64,000 bases of DNA from Liquidambar formosana (GCA_039720395.1 CM077820.1:18063923-18127922), one strand, 5' to 3'. Counted from the stretch's first letter, positions 11,631 through 23,243 are shown. Made by a program: numbers and translations. The notes: a model not told the origin generated them from the sequence alone.

Positions 11631-13286
11631 TGTTGGGAATCGAACAAGAGGGAAAAATAGAAGTGCGGAATATAAAAAATTTTTTCCTACGATTCCCAAT
11701 CCCAATCTAACTATGCATAACACAAAATCAAACCCTAACTACAAGAGGGTTAGAACACTTACAGAATTTTTGTCTTCTCCTTTTTGCTCCAAGCTTTGAT
11801 TCCGGACAGCGGTGAATGAGCAGCCCAAGTGTGCTGCCTCCAACGGTATCCACACCTAGCTAGAGCTTCAAGTCCTTTCTTTCTTCTTCCTTGTTGTTGC
11901 TAGAGGTGGAGAAGAGAGAGAGAGAGAAGAGAGCCTCCAAGGGGCTGGACGGCTAGGGTTTATTGTGCAAGCCTTTTTATGCCATGTCACACATAAGTGT
12001 GACTTATATAGGCAGCCCACTAAAGGGGGCTGGCCATGGGGAAGAAACCCTAATAGGGTTATGTGTAATTACACTTAATTGCACATTAACCCCTATTATT
12101 TGTATCAAATACAAATAGGCCTATAAAGAACTATTCTTTATTCACTAAAACCCTTTCTCTCATAGACTTTAAAGCCCTTCTTGCATGATCAGTGTGTGAC
12201 CCATTGGGTTCACATCATTAAGTAGTAGGAATAGCACGAGGTGTGCACAATGGAACTCTTTCCATTTAGGGTCTAATTGGAACTCCTTCCAATTCCCTAA
12301 TTGATTATAACTCACTTATATCAATTAGGGCTTCTACTAACCATGAGTAACACCTAGCATATGGCTCACGGTGTGGTCCTTAATGAGGTGAATAGTCATT
12401 TACAAAGAACCCTTCTGTTATAGTTTATAGGTTACAATTGCATCCTTCCTTCAACACAATGTCTCCAATTGAACTAATAGGACATGGAAGTCTGTCAAGT
12501 CCCTAGTTCAATTACTTTATACTCATTCATAGATATCAACTCATTGATGAACTCATGAAACTCTTTTCATATTCATCCTACCATGGCCATGGATTTAATG
12601 AGTTATATTATGAATGCTATATGAGACATTCTCTCTCTTTTCCTGAGAGTGATGGATCCCTTGTTGATCACTCATATGCCTTCACACACATAGCAGTAGG
12701 GCCAATGAACACCTTTGCAAACCCCTGAATAGGATTTGCACTTAGTGTTATCAAACTTCTAAAGCTACATGCATAAGGCAACTATGGTGTCTCAGGTCTA
12801 AGGATTACTTGTACCACTATAACAATGAGAAATTGATTGACAGGCAGGAAAAAACTCCATTCAGTTTATCTCATATCTTTGGTCACATTCAGTGTACCTA
12901 TTCTCGTAATAGGCACCCACTTATTGGTTGTAGTATCTCCACACAAATAGCTTGAGACTAGCTATCCTCCTATAGAGTCAACCTAACAAGTGCTAGTCCT
13001 ATGGTTCATTATTGTCCATCATAGTGAACCTTCAACTAGGAATGCTTTAGGAATTTAGTACAGAGATATATCTACAGTCTCAAAATTACAACTCTTTGTA
13101 ATTCCATATTCTCAACTCTAACTCCATGGACATATTATGTAAATATAAATGATGCATATAAACATAATAGAATAAGCCCTTTTATTAAATCGATAATAAA
13201 TGTAACATACATAAATGAAATCAAATGATTGTTCCTAATCCCTAAACAATCATCTCTATGATTGGCTCTAGGGCATAATCCTAACA
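11631..13286 (-). repeat. Right LTR (5' LTR in element orientation), 1656 bp
   Basis: Near-identical partner of 3604-5261, followed by the target duplication GTTCC (13287-13291). Confidence 0.92.
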
Positions 13287-13454
13287 GTTCCTAGGTATGG
13301 ATTTTGAATAATGGTTGAGAAATAACTAATATTTTCAACATTTCTTCAAATTTTACTGAAAATTTTCATATATTTCCTATTCTTCTACAGAAAATTTAAA
13401 GTCTTAACTTTGCATGAGTGCTTTAGCTGTCTTGACGTGCCATATTTGTTATAG

Positions 13455-13667
13455 ATTGAAGAGGTTCGTTTGCAACTTAATGTTGATGTTACCGTTGCTT
13501 CGGACTCCCCTCCTGCATCTGCACCAATTGAATCATTTACAGATATGGTATACTTTTCTGTTCTATAGTTAAGATTTAAATTGCTGACATTTAGTAATTA
13601 GTTATTGTACCCGAGTTTAACAACATATGGTTTATTATATTTTTAGTGTTTGCACCCAAGCATCATG
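13455..13667 (+). pseudogene. DEAD-box RNA helicase-like gene fragment (two exons)
   Basis: Exon 13455-13547 (31 codons) has a clean acceptor (TTATAG) and donor (GTATAC). It reads a segment starting IEEVRLQLNVDVTV and ending APIESFTDM. A second exon from 13647, after TTTTAG, continues CLHPSIM and then meets a GT at 13667. I recognise this as the stretch just before the Q motif of plant DEAD-box helicases (ATP-dependent RNA unwinding). The Q motif, Walker A and DEAD motifs are all absent, so it is a fragment. Both splice borders look usable. Identification is from memory of the family. Confidence 0.5.
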
Positions 13668-15204
13668 TGTTTTGAATCTTTCAGTCATTTACAAACTTTA
13701 AAATTCTTGTATTACATCATTCTTATAGGCTCCAAAACTTGGATAGAGAAACTTGCAAGAAAAACCAAATAGTAGGCTAGTCCAAATCTAGAAGACCCAA
13801 TAAAAACCATACAAGACTCAACCCAAGGAAACACATTCTGGCACTCCATAAAACTTTAATCAAAATTTGAATAAAACTAAACCAGCTGCATGGGACCCTA
13901 AAGGAAGGATAAAATCATACTTGACTTTAAGCAAACTCAATTTAGCAAGGTCCTAAGAGGGCCTCATATTGAAATTGAATTGACTTTCGGGGACTGTTAA
14001 GGCCTTCATTTTTTTGCAACCTTTATCTTCTGTTGCATACTTGTCATTGGTTGACAAAAAGTAGATTTCTTGTTGATATAGAAGTAATTGCAGTGATTTG
14101 CAATCATCATCCGGGGATTTAAGTGACTAGATTGATTGGAAAGTGATTATTCCTAATTGTGGCAGTTTTTTTAGGTGAAAATAAATTTTAGTTTTAAAAA
14201 AGGCCAAAGCTTATCCTCATGGTCTTCTCAACCTGAACTCTTTGAATGCATTTTATCTTGCCCATGGATATCCGAAGATTTTTGTGCCACTTTTCCTGGT
14301 TGAACTGGGCAACTAGGTTGTGTTTCTTAAATTTTTTGCATCTGTGGATAGAATCCGAATCTGCATTTGGCATTGTTGAATGATAGGATTTATATGTGCT
14401 TATAACCCTGAGGTGCTTGAAAATACTGCCACATAGTTTTTGTCAATGATAGGCTTCCTTAACAAGTCAAAGGAACTATTTGTTCTAATACAAGTCTAAC
14501 TGTAAGACTTCCTGTTTGAAAAATTGTTTCAGCCTCTAAACTAACTGTGCTGCCCATCCTTAAGAACTATGCTATGTGATGACTCTGTCGAGTTTCCATT
14601 ACTGTTTTGATATTGACAAATGGAAATTATGCTTATATATTTTGCGTTCTCTTTTGCAAATATGTTTTTCAATGAGTTGGCATTATTTGGTGTCTTCTTC
14701 TGGTGCTTATGTGCTTAGCCATTGCAGCCCTTTGCATATATCATATGAAGGTGGTTCTATATTATCAGGTATATTCATGACTTTTATCATATGTTGAGTA
14801 CTCTTTTTACTCTCTTTTTCTTTGTATTCAGCATTTTTACCATGTTCTAACATCTATGAGGCGGCCTCAAGGAAGAGGTTTGGAGTTAGCAAGAAAACAC
14901 ATAGCCTCCTACTTATCAGAGCTAGACTGCATTCGTAGATCATCAGATTTCCTTAGGTCTAGTGCACGTAATACTAGTGAACATGGTGTAGACGATAGAA
15001 CAACGGCTTCTGGTTGTCAACCAATTGGGTTCAATGCTACTTTAAACAGCAGATTGTCTGCCCCCACTCCACCACATGCAATTAGAACTCTTAGTTGGGA
15101 AAAGGTGAGGGAGAACTTCTGGTTTGTCAACCAAGTGGAATGAATATTGTTATAGCTAGTAATTTACTTTATTATCCTCATATTTTTGTTTCTCTTCCAC
15201 CAGG

Positions 15205-15264
15205 CTGTTGAATATTTCAAGAAATTTTTTCATGATCTTGACATTATTTGTTCCTACGAGTAAT
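15205..15264 (+). pseudogene. Degenerate duplicate of the AVEYF exon, copy A
   Basis: After an acceptor (CCACCAG) it reads [19 protein letters not shown] then a stop. It closely parallels the start of the exon at 15462-15605. It arose by a local duplication of intron end plus exon start, about 257 bp apart. It could only act as a poison exon. Confidence 0.6.
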
Positions 15265-15278
15265 ATACTTTTGCTCTT

Positions 15279-15419
15279 GCTAAACCCCTTGGGGCCACCC
15301 ACACAAGGTTCCATGTTTCTCATGGGCCTTGGACTTACCTGGTCCATATGGGTTGGGTGGTCTTATATGGACTCGAGGTTTGCCCGAAGGGCTTCCTCAT
15401 TATAAAAAAAATAAAATAA
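15279..15419 (+). mobile_element. SINE, 5'-truncated, copy A
   Basis: A 141-bp insertion ends in GGGCTTCCTCATTATA and an A-rich tail. It is flanked by a perfect 14-bp duplication, ATACTTTTGCTCTT (15265-15278 and 15420-15433). The 3' end resembles the Au-type plant SINE. No clear A/B box pair is seen, so the 5' end appears truncated. It is shared by copy B, so it predates the 3.6-kb duplication. Confidence 0.75.
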
Positions 15420-16858
15420 ATACTTTTGCTCTTATGAAATACTTTGCTTCTCTTCTGCCAGGCTGTTGAATATTTTGAGAAACTTCTTGATGATCTAGAT
15501 ATTATATGTTCCTATTCTTTGGACCCATTGTTTGAAAGAGTTTCGCGGTTTGTGGTTCAATTCCAAAAGTCTCAGCCTAATTTAGTTGCAAGAGCTCATC
15601 TCCAGGTTGGTATCCACTGTGCCTTCTATTTCTACTTGCTGTTTCAATTCTGTTTCTGGTTTGATAACTGTGGTCTCTTCTTTTGTTCTATGATGTGGCT
15701 ACTGATTGTCACTAGGTACCTACTTTATCAGGCTGTTAGGTACTGTTTTTCTTATAACAAATACTGTTTCCATTTCAATTCTTTTAGAAAATTTCACACA
15801 TACGTATATATATGAAGATGTGACAAGGACATGTGTTGGAACATGACTAGCTTGAGAACAATTGAAGGTGAGATTGGTGAATTTCCAATCACTATAGGCC
15901 TACAACGGTAGGCATTGGGCTTGTATGATGTTTTTTTTTTTTCCATTAAAAAGGTTGAGTTAACTGGGAACATTGTCTAAGATATCCTATGGGATATGTT
16001 CGAATGTTTGATGACAAATTAGATTTGGTAAATGCTAAGTTATAACAATGTAGAGATGCTTAAAAATGAAGAGGTTTTTTGGGTAAGCAGGAATAGAACA
16101 TTATATTGGAATATAATTCTGATAAATAGGAGTAAAATCAAGGAAATAATGAAAAATGTCGATGGGGAAGGAGATTCCCAAAAGTGCTGTGATTTGTTAT
16201 AATGAATTATGGAATGGAGGATTTAAGAATATGGTACCCAGGTGATGGATGAAGTGGAGAAGTGTTTTAGGCTACAAATGTCAATAATGTGAAAGCATTT
16301 AATAGGGGTTCCTAAAAAAGCTTGTTTTTTTCAGAGGGGACAGACAATTAGGAACAGAGAGAGTAATTCATATTACATTCAAGAAATTATTTATTTATTT
16401 ATTTTTTGTCGTGCACTATTCTTAATTTTTGCTTTTTCCATAAGAATTAAAATTTGTTTAAGGTAAAATGTATGCACAAGAAATACACAGTACCATGGAT
16501 TCTAAGGATGCTCTGGTCCTCACTGAAGAGTATTTAATTTATAATTTTATGAGATACTTAGTGATACTTAGTGATTAGCATTCTGAAGCTTGCAATGTTA
16601 TCTTTATTTTTTATTTTTTATCTTTTATTTGATTTATAATCTCTTTTCTATCATTATATTTATTAAATATTTTTTTGATAGGAATTATATTTATTAATTC
16701 TCACCCTTACCTTCATAAAACAGGTTCTATTGGTCCAAGATGGGAAACTTTATGGGCGGGATCCTATCTTTTCTGTGATCTCTAGAGCTGCAGCATTACC
16801 TAAAGTCACAAAGAATCATGATATCCAAAAGAATGAATATGTTTTATAATTAGGACAG

Positions 16859-17600
16859 GTGAAGATCTTTATATTGGCCTTTGTTATATTTATATTTATT
16901 TTAATGCATCTTTTTCCAGAGTATTCTCGTGAGAAATCTTGATCTATTCCAACTATTTGGACCATTATTGTTGTTGGGTTGGCTTGGAACTCCAAAGAAA
17001 TGGTCCATAGGAAACTTGATTATCAGGTGGCTATTTTCTTCAAGCTGGGTTAACTTTTAGTCCAGAAGATGTTTTTATTTATTTATTTTTATTTTTTATT
17101 ATCAAGTTGCTATTTTCTTCAAGCTGGGTTAAGACTAGTTATTTAATCATTCCATCACAGCATCCTGTTTGACTGAGAAGTTTTCTTGAGATTTTCATGT
17201 TGGATTGCGTTGACCAAACAAAATTGATGCATTATGGAGCATGTATGAAAGCACGGTTTGTCTAGGCAAGGTTTATAACCTGAAGAATAGTCAAGTATTC
17301 TGTTTCAGTTGAGTTTATTATGAAGTTCACAAGGCTAACCAATTTCTGTCATGTTCCTTTGTGTCTTAGAATTTATTAGTTTGGACCTTTTAACTCCCAA
17401 CACCAGTTAGGATCTAAGATGATCAATTTTCGCCTACATGAATCAATGTGATGAAAGCCAAATTTGATTCCTGTATGTGATGCTTATCTAATATACATGA
17501 TGTCCTTTGTTCAAGTGTTTCTTCTAATGGTTTTGTAGTATAATTGCAGAAAATTTTGTCACTAATCGGTGCAATGCTGAGGCAAAAGCAGTGGTTCCAC
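16859..17600 (+). other. Decayed intron/exon remainder of the NAA35-like region
   Basis: A possible diverged exon lies at about 16919-17025, after TTTTCCAG and before GTGGCT. Its frame is not clearly alignable to NAA35. The rest is intron-like. The exon starting near 17549 (AAAATTTTGTCACTAATCGG) is cut by the LTR at 17601; it is complete in copy B. Confidence 0.4.
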
Positions 17601-18129
17601 TGTAAGCGCCGCGGGCTGATGCGGCCCTTAGGACGTATAATGCTATTGCGAAGCACTAGCGTATCGGGAGTCGCCACCCAAGTCAGCCTTGGGAACTAAT
17701 CATACCATTCTGGGTAATTCAATCTCAAATTCGACGTATTCGGGCCAGAGATCCAGAGTTCGGAGCTAAGGTACAATGTTGGGAAGGTGTTAAGCACCCA
17801 ACAATGCCCGATAAAAAAACCGGACTCCGTAAACGATTGTTGGCTATATTTAATCCAGAAAATTTAGTTGAATTTCATCCATAAGCACACAATATATGAA
17901 ATGTCATGCCAATCATATGAAAAATGATGTGAGTAAAGTAAAAAAAAGGCTATAATACATAGCAAAACAGGATATACAGGAAATTGGATATACAGGTTAC
18001 CATTTGATGAAATAAGATATACAAGTTAACATTTAATGAACTAGCCAAAACCAGGGTAAATCATCATAAATATTTAATATTAAAAAGAGACATAATAATG
18101 ACTGAAGTTAATGAAAGAGTAGTGACAGG

Positions 18130-18231
18130 TGCGTATGCAACAGGGAATAATGAGTACGCATGGTGCGTACGCAACAATAACTAATGCGCACGCACATAAG
18201 TGCGTACGCAACATACCATAATGCGTACGCA
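18130..18231. repeat. Paired-palindrome cluster 1 (six TGCGTACGCA-type decamers)
   Basis: Decamer starts are 18130, 18151, 18164, 18185, 18201 and 18222, giving steps 21-13-21-16-21. Three are perfect TGCGTACGCA and the rest differ at 1-2 bases. Spacers within pairs are 11 nt and unrelated. It lies inside the LTR. Confidence 0.9.
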
Positions 18232-19053
18232 TAAGTGCACTGTGTTCTTTCCTCTACCCTTGGCACGGACTGAAATTACTCACGACAGTTTTCATTTTGT
18301 TAGGGACCAACTTCTTTCTAGCTTATCTCAGTCATTTCTTAACCATATTCAATGATTTAAAACCCAGATTACAGTTCCTATAGTATACTACAAACACGCA
18401 TAACTCATTTACACAGATATTTACAGAATCATGGTCATATTTGAGTTCAAAGTCTGGGATTTCCGACCCGGCGACTATCCGGTCCGTACAAAGTAACAAA
18501 ATAATTAATGATACCTATCTACTGGGTATATAATAGCTAATCCTCAATGTATTCTTCAGTGTTAAAAACAAGAATAATAGACATTAGAATGAGAATAACT
18601 TACCCTCAGGTTTGAGTACCTCCGATATCGATGCAACAATTCCCACCTTATCGCCTTAGATTGCAGCTGTACATTCCCTTGGTTTCTTTCTGGTTTTCTA
18701 ATGTTTGAATGTTTGCTTGATGGATGATTTCATTTCTTTTTCTCCCTTAGTTCCTGACTGGTTTTTCTCACTGATTTCTCAATATTTCCATGTTATTCAC
18801 TCAAATGATTTTTCTGAACCTCTTCCCCCTATTCAGAAGAGTCTTTATTTATAGACTGCGGTAAGTCGGTTCTCTTCACTAAAAACCAAAATCATATCTG
18901 TGCGACCCAGGAAATCAGCAACCGGCTGGTTCCCTTGTTTTGTTCCCCATACATTTCAAATTCAAGTGGTCGCCGAAATCTTTTCTCTCTACCCCATGCT
19001 GATCAGACTTGGGTGAAAACATCGGTGCTGGAAAACGGGGAAGTGACAGATGA

Positions 19054-19118
19054 TGCGTACGCATACCTTACTGTTGCGTACGCATAATGCGTACGCATTA
19101 GAATCATATGCGTACGTG
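19054..19118. repeat. Paired-palindrome cluster 2 (four decamers)
   Basis: Starts are 19054, 19075, 19088 and 19109, giving steps 21-13-21. It lies near the other end of the same LTR. Confidence 0.9.
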
Positions 19119-19271
19119 TGGGGTATACAGAGAAGTTTTCAACTTGCAATCTAAGCGTCTCGTTGGGAATTGCTTTATCGATTTCTCGGGGCACACAATA
19201 AACCTCATCATCGGGATTCCAACTCGGGTGATCTCAGATCTGATTGGGTGGTACAAAATGGGGTGTCTACA

Positions 19272-19288
19272 GTTGCCCCTCTTTCGAT
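19272..19288 (-). other. Polypurine tract of the antisense-gene element
   Basis: The minus strand reads GAAAGAGGGGCAAC just before TGTAGACACC of the LTR. This sets the element's orientation as minus, opposite to its genes. Confidence 0.6.
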
Positions 19289-19560
19289 TATACTCGCTCA
19301 TGAGTAATATCGGAAGACTTCATAGACCCGTCCATTTTTACCAACTGACCAAATCGAAATCGAAGTACATGCAATGGGTCGAGCTAGGAATCACCCAACT
19401 ACCTACGTACCCTTTGGAAGGGATCAGACCTGCCGTAGTTCGTGCAAACAAAATAAAAGCTCACCTGGGCGGTGATGTAGGGTATCAGTGTATGAGTTAA
19501 AGAAAATAGCCATCTCAGGCTTGTGAGGAACTGTCCTTGACGAAGGGCAATAAGGCGTTA

Positions 19561-19870
19561 TCGAACCCTATAACAAAGGGTTGACCTCAGCAGAGGCCCA
19601 CATAAGTGATTTCAAGTGATGTCGGACCCTATAAAGAGGGTTGACGTCAACGGAGGCCCAAATCATCATATCGGACCCTACAAATAGGGTTGACCTCAAC
19701 GGAGGCCCAAGTCGTCATATCGGACCCTACTAATAGGGTTGACCTCAACGGAGGCCCAAATCGTCATATCGGACCCTACAAATAGGGTTGACCTCAACAG
19801 AGGCCCAAATCGGGTGATATCGGACCCTACAAATAGGGTTGACCTCAACAGAGGCCCAAGTCGAGTGATT
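19561..19870. repeat. Tandem repeat, ~49-bp unit, about six copies
   Basis: The unit TCGGACCCTACAAATAGGGT, then TGACCTCAACGGAGGCCC, starts at 19561, 19622, 19671, 19720, 19769 and 19820, with periods 61, 49, 49, 49 and 51. GACCCTA...TAGGGT is an inverted pair within each unit. It is non-coding, between the LTR and the PMD gene. Confidence 0.85.
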
Positions 19871-20016
19871 TTGAAGAATGGTCGTGATTTTCGGACCTTA
19901 ACGAAGATCGGGTATTAAATTTGGACCCTTACCAAGGACTGGTATCAAGTCGAGACTTAACTACAAATTAGGTGTCAATATTGCCCCTGGTTTATAGTCA
20001 ACCAAAATCATGAAGA

Positions 20017-20081
20017 TGCGTACGCATAACCCACTAATGCGTCCGCAGGGAGCGTGCGCAAGATTGAACCTTGCGTACGCA
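20017..20081. repeat. Paired-palindrome cluster 3 (four decamers)
   Basis: Starts are 20017, 20038 (TGCGTCCGCA), 20051 (AGCGTGCGCA) and 20072, giving steps 21-13-21, the same as cluster 2. It lies about 300 bp upstream of the PMD start codon. Confidence 0.9.
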
Positions 20082-20378
20082 ACTGTGTGTTAATTTTCAC
20101 ACAGCAACTGGGACGGCGTCGTTTCGTTTAGCAGTGGTTTCAAAACTCATGCCTCTTCGTCTCCGGCGAGAACCGTTTCTGTTTTAACTCCTTCTCTTTC
20201 TAAACCCTCTTTACATTCGAAAACCTTAGCCCCTTCTCATTCTCTCTCTCTCTCTCTGTTTCTCTTATTCTTCCCCTTCTTAACTTTTTCTTGCTTTTCC
20301 TTTTTTTTTTTTTTTCACAACACCGTCGTCGTCCTCGGTTTTTCTCCGGCGATACCCGAGGCTTCTTCATCAACAAAA

Positions 20379-22199
20379 ATGGCCCCGAAGCGAGTTCGTG
20401 GCGATGACGATGGCTTCGTCATCAACAGGTGGGATCCTCAGCTTCCTCCGAACGCCATACCGGAGATCCTATACCGGCCTACGGAGCACCGTTCCCAGAT
20501 CGCACGGCAGCAGCGGGTATGTGATCGAAAATCGAATTTTTTTTTTTTTTTCTTTAACCTTTGTTAATGCATGCTAAAAATTCAGAATTTAAATAACTTA
20601 TGATGCCCGATAAACCTATAAAAAAGCATTGTGAAATCTGACAATAACACAATAAAGAAGAAATGGAAATGGCGGGACGAAACAGGGGCTGCGTGTGCAA
20701 AGAACTTTGGTTTAACCACTGCGTACGCAACACCACCGGTTGCGTACGCAATAATGATACTTGAGTTCTTTACAGCAGACCTCGAAAACAAAACCTACAT
20801 GACCTATGACCTTAGACTTAATCATGGTGGATGTTGCACGGGGAGAAAAGGAAGGGGTGGTACCCTATTCAGCGGGATGATGTCGCCACTGATGCGTACG
20901 CATCTACAACGGTTGCGTACGCATCATGTGCGAAGAATTTCGAGGTTTAGAGCTCTGAGTCTCAAACTCGAGAGGAACCCGTGATTGATACTAACATCGG
21001 GTCCGCATAGATCAATCATGCGTACGTAACAATATTATTTTAATAAACTTGTGTACTTAACCCCACTTGATGCGTACGCAATCTCACAGACCCTTAAGCC
21101 AGGCCCCAGGATTTTGATGAATAGGCCTAATGATGGCACAGTGAGGGAGCACAGATGCGTACGCAGTGTACGTGAATGCGTACGCATGGCATTGTTGCGT
21201 ACGCATTTGTGTTCATTGCGTATGCATGGGTGAACAGGTTCTGGTGCGTACGCAACTATGGGTATTGAGTACGCATATTTCATGAATTCCATAGAATTAT
21301 CTAATATACATACCTGTTTTTATACTTACCTGACTTTAATCTTTTGCAGACTCCGAAGAAGAAGTATGGACGCGGTAGCATGGATAGCCTGACTAGCTGG
21401 TGGGGTCGGCTTACCGAGGAGACCCGGCAGTTGGTCATAGACGCGGGCTTCGGGAAGCTCGCCACTGACACCATCACGCGCCGTCCTGGCCCTACCCTTG
21501 TGCTTGCCTTGGCCGAGAGGTGGTGGGACACCACCCACACCTTCCATATAGCTGGACGGGAGTACACCATGACCCCGTATGATTTTTACCGCCTGACTGG
21601 GCTGAGGATGAGGGGACGGCGGTTTACTTTTGAGCTGACGGAGGCCGATCGCAAGGCCTTGACCTTGCGCTTGTTGGGAGTTCCTTGCCCATCTGCTACG
21701 CTGAAGTACCCAGCCCTGCTTGCTGCGTACTCTCAGAGAGGTCAGGATACTGTGGAGGATCGCACGCAGATGGCGCGAGCATTCATTCTATACTTCCTTG
21801 GCGCCTTTCTGGTCGCCAATTCTGCACAGACAGTGAGTGGAGCCTGGATGGCTACTGGCTTTGGATGATTTGGCTGCTGCCAGAGAGTACGGCTGGGGGA
21901 GTGCAGTGCTTTCTCATCTGTATGCCACCATGGATTCTCTGAGTCGGCTAGTGTCTGATCCTACCGGATGTTGGCGCTTGTGGGGGGTAAGATGCTTCTG
22001 TTCCTTTTTCCTTTTCTGTACTTTTCTTTTTTTATTTTTGACTGTAAATGGTAACATCTGAACTGTACAGTTGTGGGCTCGTGAGTATCTCACCCTGGAG
22101 CCTCTGATGGATGGTGACGAGGCTTCACACATCGTGGTCAGGGAGTTTTTGGACAGATTAGATAGGGTAAGTGCCTTCCTTTCCTCTCTTTCCCCCTCT

Positions 22200-22234
<35 letters not shown>

Positions 22235-23142
22235 CAAACTGTACTAACTTCCTCTTTTTTTTGCAGGTGAATGCCCGACCATGGGTGGGTGCTCCAGAGC
22301 TGGGTCCTCAGGACTGGGAGGAGGATGCACGGGAGATGTCTGAGATCTCCTGTCTGCTATCCTATCCCAGGGCACGCGCCTTCTATTTTGCTGAGAGGGT
22401 GGTGCCCCAGCTCACCATAGACCCGGAGCTGCGCCAGAGGGTTCCTTATGATCCGCCTTCCTTTTCCCTGATCCCCTATTCGATGAGCTCAGCGGATGTA
22501 GAGGAGTGGCGAGAGGGTATCCACTATCTTTCCAGACTACTAGGACCCTCGGAGAGCTACTCCACTTTCGCCCGCGAGCGGCTCATGCCCCGCCTCGTCG
22601 GACACCAGGTATTCTGATTTTCTGTGTTTCTTTTACCTGTTTTTGATCTTTGATACTCACTTTATCTTCTCCTCTTCTGTCAGGTTCCTTTTGCTGGCGC
22701 GCCTGGTGAGGGATTTCCACCTGTATTCCCCTCTTGGTCTGTTCCACTCTTCCGTCGCAACGGCCGGGTTCGCGATGTGCGTATCCAGCGGGATATGACG
22801 GCTTATCCCTGTCCTATTCCTCCTGGTACACGCCAGGTATGTTTTCTCTATTTCTGCAAAAATATGGTTATCATGTGATGTATGCATGTCCTAATTGTTT
22901 TTCCCATTTTTCCCTATTAGCTTACGCTCCCTGAGACTGAGTTCGTCTATCAGATGATAGGCGGACTCAAGCAGCTATGTATTGATCAGTCACAGACCAT
23001 CCTGGAGCTGCGGGGAGGCGCGGGACGAGGTGGTGGTGGTGATACAGACAGTGATGATGATGATGATGACGGGGATGGTGATGAGGAGAGCGTGATGCAG
23101 CCCCCTCGTGGTCGTGGTGGTGCCAGTTCATCCGGTGCTTAG
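20379..23142 (+). CDS. Plant mobile domain (PMD) protein, six exons, one frameshift
   Basis: Exons are 20379-20516, 21350-21986, 22071-22166, 22267-22608, 22684-22836 and 22921-23142. All introns are GT/AG and phase 0. The product would be about 527 residues. Exon 2 reads DSLTSWWGRLTEETRQLV, YDFYRLTGLRMRGRRFTF and later LDDLAAAREYGWGSAVLSHL, the hallmarks of the aminotransferase-like plant mobile domain (MAIN/MAIL1 and transposon-borne relatives; role uncertain). The C-terminus is a Gly/Asp-rich tail. Exon 2 is 637 nt, one over a multiple of three: a tandem AGTGAGTG at 21832-21839 shifts the frame and meets a stop at 21868. The gene is otherwise intact. The start ATG follows CAACAAAA. Intron 1 carries palindrome clusters. 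Confidence 0.7.
20720..20750. repeat. Paired-palindrome cluster 4 (one pair)
   Basis: Two perfect TGCGTACGCA at 20720 and 20741, in PMD intron 1. Confidence 0.9.
20893..20923. repeat. Paired-palindrome cluster 5 (one pair)
   Basis: Two perfect TGCGTACGCA at 20893 and 20914, in PMD intron 1. Confidence 0.9.
20998..21275. repeat. Paired-palindrome cluster 6 (five pairs)
   Basis: Pairs start at 20998/21019, 21050/21071 (first member very degenerate), 21156/21177, 21196/21217 and 21245/21266. Each step is 21. Five decamers are perfect. All lie in PMD intron 1, ending about 75 bp before the exon 2 acceptor. Confidence 0.85.
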
Positions 23143-23203
23143 AGGCGATAGATTTCTTTCTTTGTTCACTTACCCCCTCTTTTCTTAGAACAGTTTCTGT
23201 ATT

Positions 23204-23243
<40 letters not shown>

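Larger units (their letters stand above)
3604..13286 (-). mobile_element. Young LTR retrotransposon (Copia-type), 9.68 kb, non-autonomous
   Basis: Two LTRs (3604-5261 and 11631-13286) bound the element, with ends TGTTGGG and CCTAACA. The 5-bp target duplication GTTCC is at 3599-3603 and 13287-13291. The initiator-Met-type primer site lies beside the right LTR and the purine tract beside the left, so it is transcribed on the minus strand. By eye the LTRs differ by one base and two small indels, so insertion is recent. The ~6.4-kb interior has no long open frame; a broken RNase H-like stretch points to Copia. It must have been moved by proteins supplied in trans. It interrupts the sequence that continues from 3598 to 13292. 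Confidence 0.9.
14856..16858 (+). pseudogene. NAA35: NatC subunit NAA35/MAK10-like pseudogene, copy A
   Basis: Exons read from the + strand are: about 14856-15104 (GRGLELARKHIASYLSELDC through to SWEK); 15462-15605 (48 codons, [20 protein letters not shown] onward); and 16724-16858 (45 codons, [20 protein letters not shown] onward, ending NEYVL-stop-LGQ). All have GT/AG borders. I recognise the C-terminal half of NAA35, auxiliary subunit of the NatC N-terminal acetyltransferase. In the last exon the expected CAA (Gln) after NEYVL is TAA, a nonsense change. The following exon near 16919-17025 is too diverged to align securely. The N-terminal half is missing, so this is a broken, probably captured fragment. 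Confidence 0.6.
13954..17600 (+). repeat. Direct repeat copy A (3.65 kb)
   Basis: This block, beginning TAAGAGGGCCTCATATTG and ending GTGGTTCCAC, occurs again at 24499-28105. Copy A keeps the reading frames of the NAA35-like exons better. It ends exactly where the LTR at 17601 begins, so that element inserted here. Confidence 0.9.
17601..19271 (-). repeat. LTR of the truncated antisense-gene element
   Basis: Minus-strand ends are TGTAGACACCCC and GGCGCTTACA. It sits directly against GTGGTTCCAC of copy A. The uninterrupted sequence in copy B continues CAATTAAAATT at 28106. It holds two palindrome clusters (18130-18231 and 19054-19118). The partner LTR is missing, so its age cannot be read. 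Confidence 0.7.

Noticed and set aside
20582..21292. Open frames across PMD intron 1 on both strands
   Set aside because: They are produced by the palindrome pairs (repeated YAYA or MRTH-like residues) within an intron bounded by clear GT/AG sites.
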